Source: Gammaproteobacteria bacterium
GTDB lineage: Bacteria > Pseudomonadota > Gammaproteobacteria > Steroidobacterales > Steroidobacteraceae
Length of the DNA stretch: 64,000 bases
Direction: 5' to 3'
NCBI GenBank assembly: GCA_025355645.1
Contig: JANXZG010000025.1
Coordinates: forward strand, 1-64,000
Positions 55,710 to 63,183 of this stretch are shown piece after piece. The number at the start of each line of letters is the position of its first letter. Position 1 is the first letter of the stretch. The position numbers and the translations under genes were made by a program. Below the pieces are notes generated by a model. The model was not told where the DNA came from and ran no database searches. It saw nothing but the letters and a program-made list of their open reading frames with translations.

Positions 55710-57245
55710 TTAAGCGGTAAAATCTTCAGGAAAATGGTTAAGCGCTGATATGACAGGGTAGGGCGTCAGGCCCCCCATTGCGCACAGCGACCCGTGAATC
55801 ATGGTCTCGCATAAGTCCCGCAGCAGCACCTCCTGCTTGGCCGGGGATTCTCCTGCACACAGTCGGTCGATCACCTCGACGCCGCGGACCGAGCCGATAC
55901 GGCACGGCGTGCACTTGCCGCAAGACTCAATCGTGCAGAACTCCATCGCATATCGGGCCTGCGCTGCCATGTCGACGCTGTCGTCGAATACGACCATGCC
56001 GCCATGCCCCAGCATGGCCTTCAAGGCAGCAAACGTCTCGTAGTCGAGCGGGGTATCGAACTGCGACTCCGGCATATAAGCGCCGAGTGGGCCACCCACC
56101 TGCACTGCTCTTATCGGACGGCCGCTTAAAGCGCCACCGCCGAAGTCATACAACACTTGGCGCAAGGTAAGGCCAAAGGCCTTTTCGATCAGGCCACCGT
56201 ACTTAATATTGCCTGCGAGCTGCAGAGGCAAAGTGCCGCGCGATCGTCCCATGCCGAAGGTGCGGTAAAACTCGGCGCCGCGATCGAGAATGATGGGCAC
56301 CGAGGCGAGGGTGATCACATTGTTGATCACGGTCGGCATGCCAAAGAGACCCTCGATTGCGGGCAACGGCGGCTTGAAGCGGATCTCGCCGCGCTTGCCT
56401 TCCAGTGATTCGAGTAATGAGGTCTCCTCACCGCAGATGTACGCGCCAGCGCCGAGCCGTACTTCGAGCTCGAACTGCCTGCCGCTGCCTTGTATGTCCG
56501 CACCGAGATAATGATTACTGTAGGCGGTTGCTATCGCTGCGTTCAGCGCGCGATGCGCGTCCGGGTATTCGCAGCGAAGGTAGATATAGCCTCGCGTCGC
56601 ACCTGTTGCCAGACCTGCGATCGTCATACCTTCGATCAGCACGAATGGGTCACCTTCCATCAGCATCCGATCGGAGAAGGTTCCCGAATCGCCCTCGTCA
56701 GCATTGCAGACGATGTACTTTTGCGCACCAGAGGCACCGAGCACAGTCTTCCACTTGATGCCGGCCGGGAAGGCCGCGCCGCCTCGACCGCGCAATCCGG
56801 AATCCGTTACGCACTTAATAATGTCGGCCGGCTGCATTTTAAGCGCCGCGGCTAGTCCGCGATTGCCGCCGTGCTGCAGGTAGTCCTGCAGGCTTTGCGG
56901 ATCGGTGAGCCCGACGCGCGCAAATGTCAGGCGCTCCTGGTTCTTCAGGAACGGGATTTCCGCGGTCAGTCCGTGGGCAAGTCTATGCGCGCCGCCGGTG
57001 ATGAACCCTGACTCAAACAGGCTCGCTACTTCGCCTGATGCAACTGGACCATAGGCCACTCGGCCCATGGCCGTCTCTACCTCGATAAGGGGTTCTAGCC
57101 ACAGCATGCCGCGCGAACCATTGCGCACGAGCTGGATACCGATGCCACGCGTTTCCGCCAGCGCCATGATCGCGGCGGCGGTCTCATCCGCGCCCACGCC
57201 GCGCGCGGCCGCATCGCCGCTGACGAAGATTTTTGTGATGCTCAC
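55710..57245 (-). CDS. fdsB: NAD-dependent formate dehydrogenase beta subunit (NuoF-like)
   Basis: The NADH-forming diaphorase subunit, 511 residues. An N-terminal thioredoxin-like domain (about 1-120) precedes a NuoF domain. The NAD/FMN region is GLRGRGGAAFPAGIKW near 168-183, with ICGEETSLLESLEGKRG after it, and the 4Fe-4S cluster binding SCGKCTPCRIG near 438. It begins at GTG overlapping the fdsG stop (GTGA). It receives electrons from FdsA and reduces NAD. Confidence 0.95.
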   Translation of the reverse strand: MSITKIFVSGDAAARGVGADETAAAIMALAETRGIGIQLVRNGSRGMLWLEPLIEVETAMGRVAYGPVASGEVASLFESGFITGGAHRLAHGLTAEIPFLKNQERLTFARVGLTDPQSLQDYLQHGGNRGLAAALKMQPADIIKCVTDSGLRGRGGAAFPAGIKWKTVLGASGAQKYIVCNADEGDSGTFSDRMLMEGDPFVLIEGMTIAGLATGATRGYIYLRCEYPDAHRALNAAIATAYSNHYLGADIQGSGRQFELEVRLGAGAYICGEETSLLESLEGKRGEIRFKPPLPAIEGLFGMPTVINNVITLASVPIILDRGAEFYRTFGMGRSRGTLPLQLAGNIKYGGLIEKAFGLTLRQVLYDFGGGALSGRPIRAVQVGGPLGAYMPESQFDTPLDYETFAALKAMLGHGGMVVFDDSVDMAAQARYAMEFCTIESCGKCTPCRIGSVRGVEVIDRLCAGESPAKQEVLLRDLCETMIHGSLCAMGGLTPYPVISALNHFPEDFTA

Positions 57246-57769
57246 GAAGGCTGCCTCGCGGCGGCTATCAGTGCGTCGAATCGCTCAGGGCTGACCCGCC
57301 CCTGCAGCCGACCATCCACCATCGCCGAGGGTCCGAGCGCGCAATTGCCGAGGCAATAAACCGCCTCGAGCGTGACCGCACCATCGGCGGTCGTGCCATG
57401 AAAATCAATACCCAGCGTTCGCTTTGCATAGGCCTCGAGCGCCACTGCACCCACAGATTGACAGGCTTCCGCACGGCATAGCTGCACGACGTGCCGGCCC
57501 GGCTTTTCGGTGCGAAAATAGTGATAGAAACTGATGACGCCGTGAATTTCGGCGCGCGACAGATTCAACTCGTGTGCAATTATCACTACCGCGTCCTTGG
57601 GCACGAAGCCCAGGGCGCTCTGGACGTCGTGCAGGATCGGCAATAATGCCCCAGGCAGCGCCTTGAGCCGCGCACAGCTGTCGTGCACCGCCTTTTGGTC
57701 GTCGGCGGACAGGCTGGTTTTGCGCTCCAATTTAATTGGAATAATGCGTTTAGGCGATTGATTGGACAT
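57242..57769 (-). CDS. fdsG: NAD-dependent formate dehydrogenase gamma subunit (NuoE-like)
   Basis: A 2Fe-2S thioredoxin-like subunit of 175 residues. Cluster ligands are Cys98 and Cys103 (LCRAEAC) and Cys139 and Cys143 (CLGNC). The helical N-terminal region includes LPILHDVQSALGFVP, as in NuoE. It is the first gene of fdsGBAD. The divergent pirin gene is 91 bases away; that gap should hold the fds promoter, but I could not identify a convincing -35 on this strand. Confidence 0.95.
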   Translation of the reverse strand: MSNQSPKRIIPIKLERKTSLSADDQKAVHDSCARLKALPGALLPILHDVQSALGFVPKDAVVIIAHELNLSRAEIHGVISFYHYFRTEKPGRHVVQLCRAEACQSVGAVALEAYAKRTLGIDFHGTTADGAVTLEAVYCLGNCALGPSAMVDGRLQGRVSPERFDALIAAARQPS

Positions 57770-57784
57770 CAGTTACTGTCAACC

Positions 57785-57813
57785 TTGAAACTTGGCTCGT
57801 GCGTAGATATATC
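57785..57813 (+). promoter_or_regulatory. Predicted sigma-70 promoter for the pirin gene
   Basis: TTGAAA at 57785-57790 and TATATC at 57808-57813, separated by exactly 17 bases, in the divergent gap between fdsG and the pirin gene. Transcription would begin near 57820, leaving a leader of about 40 bases. The site is within the region that must also drive fdsG, so regulation of the two may be linked. Confidence 0.5.
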
Positions 57814-57860
57814 ATACTTTAACGCGGCAGATAGGCTGCTGCACCGCTCACGGATTATCC

Positions 57861-58754
57861 ATGAAAAAACAGATCCTTAGCACGCATCGCGATAACCATG
57901 GTCACTGGGTAGGCGATGGGTTTCCCGTGCGCACCTTGTTCTCCTATGACAGGCTCGCGGTGCATTTGAGCCCTTTCCTGATGCTTGATTATGCCGGGCC
58001 GGCTAACTTTCCCGCAGCGCAGCAGCCACGTGGCGTCGGCGAGCATCCGCATCGTGGCTTTGAGACCGTTACGATCGTATATCAGGGCGAGGTTGCCCAT
58101 CGTGATTCGGCCGGCAACAGCGGTACCATCGGGCCGGGTGATGTGCAGTGGATGACCGCGGCGGGCGGGGTGCTGCACGAGGAGTTCCATTCGCCCGCCT
58201 TTACCGAACACGGTGGTTCACTTGAGATGGCGCAGCTCTGGGTTAACCTGCCAGCGCGCCACAAAATGTCCGCACCGCGTTACCAGGCAATTGTGGGTTC
58301 GCAGATTCCGAGCGTGGCGCTACCCGAGGGGGCCGGTACGCTTCGCGTCATCGCCGGCGAGTACCAGGGTGCGCGCGGACCTGCGCAGACCTTCACCCCA
58401 TTGAATGTCTGGGACCTGCACCTGCAGGCGGGCAAGAATGTGACCCTGCAAATCGCTCCGGGACAGACTACCGCGCTTGCGATCCTGCGCGGCGGTGCGC
58501 TGGTCAACGGGACCCATCGGGCGGGCGATGCGGAACTTTTGATTCTGGACCTGATCGGCACCGAGGTGGAGCTTTCCGCCGAAAAGGATACCAGCCTGCT
58601 GGTGCTGACGGGCGTGCCGATCGGTGAGCCCATCGTCGGTTATGGGCCGTTCGTCATGAACTCACGTGAGGAAATCCAAACCGCGATCGGCGATTTCCAG
58701 GCCGGTCGATTCGGGCACATTCCGGAAGGCCCGGCGCCGGTGCCCACGCAGTAG
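57861..58754 (+). CDS. Pirin family protein
   Basis: A bicupin of 297 residues. The N-terminal cupin has the pirin metal-binding pattern: GVGEHPHRGFETVTIVYQGE (His-x-His, His-x5-Glu region) and HEEFHSP. The C-terminal cupin lies at about 170-270. Pirins act as quercetin dioxygenase-like enzymes or redox-sensing cofactors; the role here is unknown. It is divergent from the formate dehydrogenase operon and converges with a binding-protein gene (13-base gap). Confidence 0.93.
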   Translation: MKKQILSTHRDNHGHWVGDGFPVRTLFSYDRLAVHLSPFLMLDYAGPANFPAAQQPRGVGEHPHRGFETVTIVYQGEVAHRDSAGNSGTIGPGDVQWMTAAGGVLHEEFHSPAFTEHGGSLEMAQLWVNLPARHKMSAPRYQAIVGSQIPSVALPEGAGTLRVIAGEYQGARGPAQTFTPLNVWDLHLQAGKNVTLQIAPGQTTALAILRGGALVNGTHRAGDAELLILDLIGTEVELSAEKDTSLLVLTGVPIGEPIVGYGPFVMNSREEIQTAIGDFQAGRFGHIPEGPAPVPTQ

Positions 58755-58767
58755 GCTCTGCTTGCGC

Positions 58768-59889
58768 TCACTGCCCGGTGCGAAAGCGCGTCCAAAGACG
58801 TGTGACCTGGCGAGAATACTCGGGCGTAGTCATGATGAGCGAATGCAGCCGCGCGCGCATCGCCGGGTCGGGATAAACCATCAGGTCCCGGCGTAGCGCG
58901 TCGTTGACGAGCGTCAGGGCGGCGCGGTTGCCATTGGGGTACTTGACCGCATTCGTGATGCTTGCCATGACATCGGGTCGCATCAGGTAGTTCAGCCAAA
59001 GCATCGCTTCGCGGGGGTGCGGCGCATCGGCCGCAATTGCCATCATGTCGACAATGATCAGCGACCCCTCGCGCGGCACGAAATAATTGATCTTCACGCC
59101 ATTGCCAGCCTCGATTGCCCGGGACCGCGCCTGAATGATGTCGCCCGACCAGCCGAGCGCGGCGCACAGGCTGCCATTGGCGAATTCGCTGATATACGCC
59201 TGCGATTCGATCGAGCGGACGAAGGGACGAATTTTCATCAGCACAATTTCAACGGCTGCCAGGTCTGCAGCGTCGCGGCTATTCGGATCCTTGCCGAGGT
59301 ACAAAAGCGTCGAGGCGACAACATCTATCGGCGAATCGATTACTGAGATGCCGCAGTCTTGCAGCTTTGCCGCGTTCTTCGGGTCCAGCAACACCGCCCA
59401 GCTGTCCAGAGGCTCGGCGCCCAGGCGCTGGCGCACCTTGGCAACATCATAGCCGATGCCCACGGTAGTCCAGAGGTAGGGTAGCGCGTACAAATTGCCA
59501 GGATCATGCACTGCGAGTTTCTGTACGATCTCGGGATCCAGGTTCGCGATGTTTGTCAGCGCGGTCCTGTCGAGCTTACGGAACGTGCCGGCCTGCATCA
59601 GCCGCTCGAAGTAGATATCCGTTGGCAAGACCACGTCGTAGTTCGTATGGCCTGTCAGCATCTTGCTCTCCAGCACCTCGTTCGATTCATAGGTGTCGTA
59701 GCGCACCTTGATGCCGGTCTCCTTCTCGAAATTGGCGACCGTGTCAGGCGCGATGTAGTCGGCCCAGGAATAGATATTCAAGGTATTGGGCTCGGGCGCG
59801 CTATTGGCGCGCTGAGCGCCGCGATCGCCGCAGCCACCCAGTGCAACGAACCCACAGACTGCTACCGCAACTCGTCGTGTACGCCTCAC
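58768..59889 (-). CDS. Polyamine-type ABC substrate-binding lipoprotein (PotD/PotF family)
   Basis: A 373-residue solute-binding protein. A lipoprotein signal with lipobox LGGC (Cys20) is followed by the polyamine family pattern LNIYSWADYIAPDTVANFEK, VVLPTDIYFERLMQAGTF and LPYLWTTVGIGYD. It should bind putrescine or spermidine-like ligands. It begins at GTG overlapping the stop of a 52-residue Tat-leader-like ORF (GTGA). No polyamine permease or ATPase genes follow, so it may serve a distant transporter or a sensory role. Confidence 0.92.
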   Translation of the reverse strand: MRRTRRVAVAVCGFVALGGCGDRGAQRANSAPEPNTLNIYSWADYIAPDTVANFEKETGIKVRYDTYESNEVLESKMLTGHTNYDVVLPTDIYFERLMQAGTFRKLDRTALTNIANLDPEIVQKLAVHDPGNLYALPYLWTTVGIGYDVAKVRQRLGAEPLDSWAVLLDPKNAAKLQDCGISVIDSPIDVVASTLLYLGKDPNSRDAADLAAVEIVLMKIRPFVRSIESQAYISEFANGSLCAALGWSGDIIQARSRAIEAGNGVKINYFVPREGSLIIVDMMAIAADAPHPREAMLWLNYLMRPDVMASITNAVKYPNGNRAALTLVNDALRRDLMVYPDPAMRARLHSLIMTTPEYSRQVTRLWTRFRTGQ

Positions 59890-60044
59890 GCAACGAGTTC
59901 CCGTACAGCCCGATGTGCCTGACTGCCGGGGAAGCTCGGAAAGTCAGGCGGAAGAATCCGCCGGCGGATTGCCAGGGCGGCGGCGCCGACGACAGGCGCA
60001 GCTAGATCGTTAAGTAAATCCCGGCGCGCGATCGTTTTGGACAT
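59886..60044 (-). CDS. 52-residue Tat-leader-like ORF, likely truncated remnant
   Basis: A short reading frame starting MSKTIARRDLLNDLAA, with a twin-arginine motif followed by a hydrophobic stretch (PVVGAAALAI), then LPPDFPSFPGSQAHRAVREL. The second part resembles the start of mature periplasmic spermidine dehydrogenase-type flavoproteins, in which a Tat leader is followed by a P-G-S/H-A-x-R pattern. It stops after 52 residues, in a 4-base GTGA overlap with the polyamine-binding protein gene. It could be the leftover of a truncated oxidase gene, or a leader peptide coupling translation. An ATG 9 bases upstream (60053) is also possible. No good ribosome-binding site is seen. Confidence 0.5.
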   Translation of the reverse strand: MSKTIARRDLLNDLAAPVVGAAALAIRRRILPPDFPSFPGSQAHRAVRELVA

Positions 60045-60074
60045 GTCTGGCATTCGGGGGAGGGGGTATTTTAC

Positions 60075-60080
60075 TATAAT
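60075..60080 (+). promoter_or_regulatory. Consensus -10 element before the DUF3014 gene
   Basis: A perfect TATAAT at 60075-60080 lies 62 bases before the DUF3014 start codon, in the otherwise GC-rich divergent gap. The -35 region at the usual spacing is poor (ttcggg or attcgg), so this is only a partial match and may need an activator. Confidence 0.35.
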
Positions 60081-60142
60081 TCGATGCGGCGGCCGCAGTG
60101 CTGTAGATTTAAGCCATCGGATCGGCTTGCTGGAGAGATTGA

Positions 60143-60910
60143 ATGAATAAACCAATGGTAGCGGGCGCGGCAATCGTCGTGCTGGGCGGACTGGGGCTTT
60201 GGTATTACCTGGAAGGCGGCACCCCGCATCCGGCGACCGCGGTGACCTCTGATATATCGGTAATGCCGCCGGATGCCTCCGCGATCGTACATCCGGTCCC
60301 CGCGGCCGAGGGCGCACCCCCGGATATGGAGCATAGTGATGCCGAGCTGCTGACGGCGCTTCCTGCGGCCGTCGGTGCGGGCGCCGTCCAGGATTTCCTC
60401 GAGCATGACAACATGATCCGCCGCCTCGTCGTCACGGTAGACAATATTCCGCGGCAGAAAATACCGGTCGACCGCCGCCCAGTGCGCAGGGTCGGCAGCG
60501 CCTTCCACGTGGAGGGCGATGAGCTGCATGCAACGCTCGATCCGGCGAACTTTGACCGCTACAAGCCCTACGTCACAGTAGTGCGTAACCTCGACGTACC
60601 GAGCTTCATGAAGGTCTACGAGCGGTTCTACCCGTTGCTGCAGCGCTCTTATGAGAATCTCGGCTACCCCAAGGGATATTTCAACGACCGCCTGGTTGAG
60701 GCGATCGATTCACTGCTTGCCACGCCGCAGGTCGACGGGCCGATTGAGCTGGTTCGCCCGAACGTCATGTACGAGTTTGCCGATCCGACGCTCGAATCAA
60801 AGCCGGCGGGACAGAAACTGATGCTGCGCATGGGCCCCGACAACGCCGCCGCGGTCAAGGCGAAGCTGACCGAGCTGCGCGCCGCGCTAACCGCGGCACC
60901 TCCGCATTAG
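60143..60910 (+). CDS. DUF3014 domain-containing inner-membrane-anchored protein
   Basis: A 255-residue protein with one N-terminal membrane anchor (residues 5-23), a Pro/Ala-rich linker to about 60, and a conserved DUF3014 domain. The domain includes FLEHDNMIRRLVVTVDNIPRQ and NFDRYKPYVTVVRNLD, and ends with GPIELVRPNVMYEFADPTLE. The family is common in gammaproteobacteria and has no known function; the body should face the periplasm. It has a GGAGAG site and a probable own promoter. Confidence 0.9.
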   Translation: MNKPMVAGAAIVVLGGLGLWYYLEGGTPHPATAVTSDISVMPPDASAIVHPVPAAEGAPPDMEHSDAELLTALPAAVGAGAVQDFLEHDNMIRRLVVTVDNIPRQKIPVDRRPVRRVGSAFHVEGDELHATLDPANFDRYKPYVTVVRNLDVPSFMKVYERFYPLLQRSYENLGYPKGYFNDRLVEAIDSLLATPQVDGPIELVRPNVMYEFADPTLESKPAGQKLMLRMGPDNAAAVKAKLTELRAALTAAPPH

Positions 60911-61046
60911 TGGTCTGTGGGCCAAAATTTGTTACAAATGCTTCACCAGCGTCAGCCACGACCGCAGTGTGACGTTGTGCTAGTTGTGGATGTAATCAGA
61001 ATGCGTACAGTTGTCTGTAGCCCTGCCATATTCAAAGGTGGACCCC
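60911..61046. other. 136-base gap before the YXWGXW gene
   Basis: Contains no gene. It probably holds the promoter of the YXWGXW lipoprotein, but the candidate -35/-10 combinations (for example ttgtgc with agaatg) are poor. An AAAGGTGG ribosome-binding site is clear immediately before the ATG at 61047. Confidence 0.4.
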
Positions 61047-62201
61047 ATGTCTAAAATCAGTAACCGGCTAATTTTTTCCGCCGTCGGCGCCGTGGCGCTA
61101 TTGTCGGCCTGCGTTGTGCAGGAACCTGTGTATCGGCGTCCGCCGCCGCCACCCCCGCCGCAGCCTTACTATCCGCCTGTCGCCGCCGCACCCGCGGCTG
61201 AGCCCGCACCGCAAGCCGCGGCAGACGACGTACAGGCTAACGAACCACCACCGCCGCTGCCGGTGTACGACCAGCCGCCCTGTCCCGAGGAAGGGTATAT
61301 GTGGACGCCTGGATACTGGCATTACGGCTACGGCGGCTATTTCTGGGTTCCAGGTACCTGGGTGCAGCCACCGCAGGTAGGTTTCCTGTGGACGCCGGGA
61401 TTCTGGGGTTTTGTTGGCGGCGCCTACCTGTTCAATGCGGGTTACTGGGGTCCGCACGTAGGTTTCTACGGCGGCGTCAATTACGGCTTTGGTTATGTCG
61501 GGGTCGGTTATGCCGGCGGGCGCTGGGATGGCAACCGCTTTGCGTACAACACCTCGGTGAACAACGTGAATACGACTGTTGTGCACAACACGTATAACGA
61601 GACGGTCATCAACAACACGACCATCAACCGCACGAGCTTTAACGGCGGGCCTGCCGGAACCGCAGCGGTTGCGACCCCGCAGGAGCGCCAGGCGATGCGC
61701 GAGCACCACATCGCGCCAACGCCGGTACAGGCGCAGCATATCCAGCAGGCTCGCGCGAATCCTGCGCTGGCTGCGCATGCCAATGGCGGCAATCCGCCGA
61801 TCGCGGCGACGCCCCGGCCGGGTGCCTTTGCAGCGCCAGGTGTGGTCGGCGCTCGGGGCGCTGCGCCAGCGATGCAGCATGCCAATGCCCCGGCCGCTGC
61901 TGCGCCCGTCCCGGGCCAGCGTCCCGCCTCGACGCGGCCACCCCAGGGCCAGGCGCCCAACGGGCAGCAGCGCGCCCAGGGCCAGCCCGGCAACCAGGGG
62001 CAGCCGCGTGGCCAAGTTCAACCGCAAGCCCAGGGACAGCCGCGAGGCCAGGGCCAGCCGCAGCCGCAAGCCCAGGGGCAGCCGCGGGGCCAAGCTCAGT
62101 CGCAGCGCCAGGCGCCGGCGCAACCCGCAAGGCAGCAGCCGGCACCGCGCGAGAAAGCGCCGCAGCCCGAGAAGCGTCGCGAGCGCGAGCGCTCAAGATA
62201 G
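61047..62201 (+). CDS. YXWGXW repeat lipoprotein with Gln/Pro-rich tail
   Basis: A surface or periplasmic lipoprotein of 384 residues. A signal with lipobox LSAC is followed by a Pro-rich linker, then the YXWGXW-type repeats rich in Gly, Tyr and Trp (YMWTPGYWHYG, FWVPGTWVQPP, FLWTPGFWGF and AGYWGPHVGFYGG). A low-complexity Ala/Pro region and a Gln-Pro-Gly-Arg repeat tail (about residues 310-370) end the protein. The function of the family is unknown; the aromatic repeats suggest carbohydrate or cell-wall contact. Its 3' end overlaps the convergent methyltransferase by 9 bases. Confidence 0.88.
   Translation: MSKISNRLIFSAVGAVALLSACVVQEPVYRRPPPPPPPQPYYPPVAAAPAAEPAPQAAADDVQANEPPPPLPVYDQPPCPEEGYMWTPGYWHYGYGGYFWVPGTWVQPPQVGFLWTPGFWGFVGGAYLFNAGYWGPHVGFYGGVNYGFGYVGVGYAGGRWDGNRFAYNTSVNNVNTTVVHNTYNETVINNTTINRTSFNGGPAGTAAVATPQERQAMREHHIAPTPVQAQHIQQARANPALAAHANGGNPPIAATPRPGAFAAPGVVGARGAAPAMQHANAPAAAAPVPGQRPASTRPPQGQAPNGQQRAQGQPGNQGQPRGQVQPQAQGQPRGQGQPQPQAQGQPRGQAQSQRQAPAQPARQQPAPREKAPQPEKRRERERSR
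61991..62099 (+). repeat. Tandem imperfect repeats encoding Gln-Pro-rich tail
   Basis: Three imperfect copies of a roughly 30 to 42-base unit built around cagccgcg-ggcca, at 61991-62020, 62022-62057 and 62058-62099, inside the YXWGXW gene. They encode variants of AQGQPRGQ. Most are in frame, so copy number could vary between strains without breaking the gene. Confidence 0.6.
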
Positions 62202-63137
62202 CGCTTGGCGTAACGCAGAAATATCGGCGGGTGTTGTCCGGCAGCACCCGCCGATCAGCTTCGCGCCGGCCGCGCGCCAGCTGATCGCCGCGGCTGCGAA
62301 CGACTCAGGCCCCGGGTTACCCCGCCAGCGATGCGCATCGCCATCGTACTGCTCGCCGGAATTCGGATAGGCGAGCAGTGGCTTATCCGTGCGCCGACTC
62401 ATTTCCTGCAACAGCGACACAATGAATCCGGGTTGTGTACAGTTGACCCCAACGGCAACAACCTGTGTAAAGGGTTCGAGGCGGGCCACACAGTCACCGA
62501 TCCGCTGGCCTTCCGCCGTGTGCTGCCCATCGCGGCAGGAAAATGCAATCCAGGCGGGGACCGGCGCGAATTCCTGCAAAAGTTGCGCGAGCACCAGCGC
62601 CTCGCGTTCGCATGGCAGTGTCTCGATCGCGAGCAGATCCGCGCCTGATGCGGTAAGCACGGCGAGTCGCGGCCGGTGAAAATCTCGCAGTTCAGAATCG
62701 CTGAGCTGATAATTGCCGCGATACTCCGACCCGTCCGCCAGCAGGGCGCCATAAGGCCCGACGGATGCAGCCACGAGCGGGCGCAGGCGCCCATGGCGGT
62801 TCGCGGCATCGGACCAGAATTCGTCGCGCGCGGAGCGCGCGAGGTCCACCGCGTTTCGCATCAGAGCCGCCGCCGCCGCGGCGTCAAGACCGCGGCGGGC
62901 GAAGCCTTCGAAGCTGGCCTGATAGGTCGCCGTTGTGGCGACATCGGCACCTGCCAAGAAATAATCGCGATGCACGGCGCGGATCAGCGCGGGTTGCTCG
63001 ATCAGGATCTTTGCGCTCCAAAGAGGATCGTGCAGGTTTGCGCCACGCGCCTCAAGCTCAGTTGCCAGAGCGCCGTCAAGAATCATTGTGCCGCCGCGCA
63101 GCGCGGAGCCGGCCAGATGTTGGGCAATGGGGTTCAT
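62193..63137 (-). CDS. mmuM: Homocysteine S-methyltransferase
   Basis: A 314-residue zinc methyltransferase. It opens with [18 protein letters not shown], and the zinc ligands are Cys in VGVNCTQPG and the CC pair in [20 protein letters not shown] near the C-terminus is typical of MmuM, which uses S-methylmethionine to methylate homocysteine. It is clearly distinct from the BHMT-like gene at 34886. No mmuP permease is next to it. It converges with the YXWGXW gene and is divergent from lpxD (46-base gap). Confidence 0.92.
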   Translation of the reverse strand: MNPIAQHLAGSALRGGTMILDGALATELEARGANLHDPLWSAKILIEQPALIRAVHRDYFLAGADVATTATYQASFEGFARRGLDAAAAAALMRNAVDLARSARDEFWSDAANRHGRLRPLVAASVGPYGALLADGSEYRGNYQLSDSELRDFHRPRLAVLTASGADLLAIETLPCEREALVLAQLLQEFAPVPAWIAFSCRDGQHTAEGQRIGDCVARLEPFTQVVAVGVNCTQPGFIVSLLQEMSRRTDKPLLAYPNSGEQYDGDAHRWRGNPGPESFAAAAISWRAAGAKLIGGCCRTTPADISALRQALS

Positions 63138-63183
63138 TAGCAGGTATTCTTACCGCAATTCGCCCGGCGTTGCGGAGGAATTT

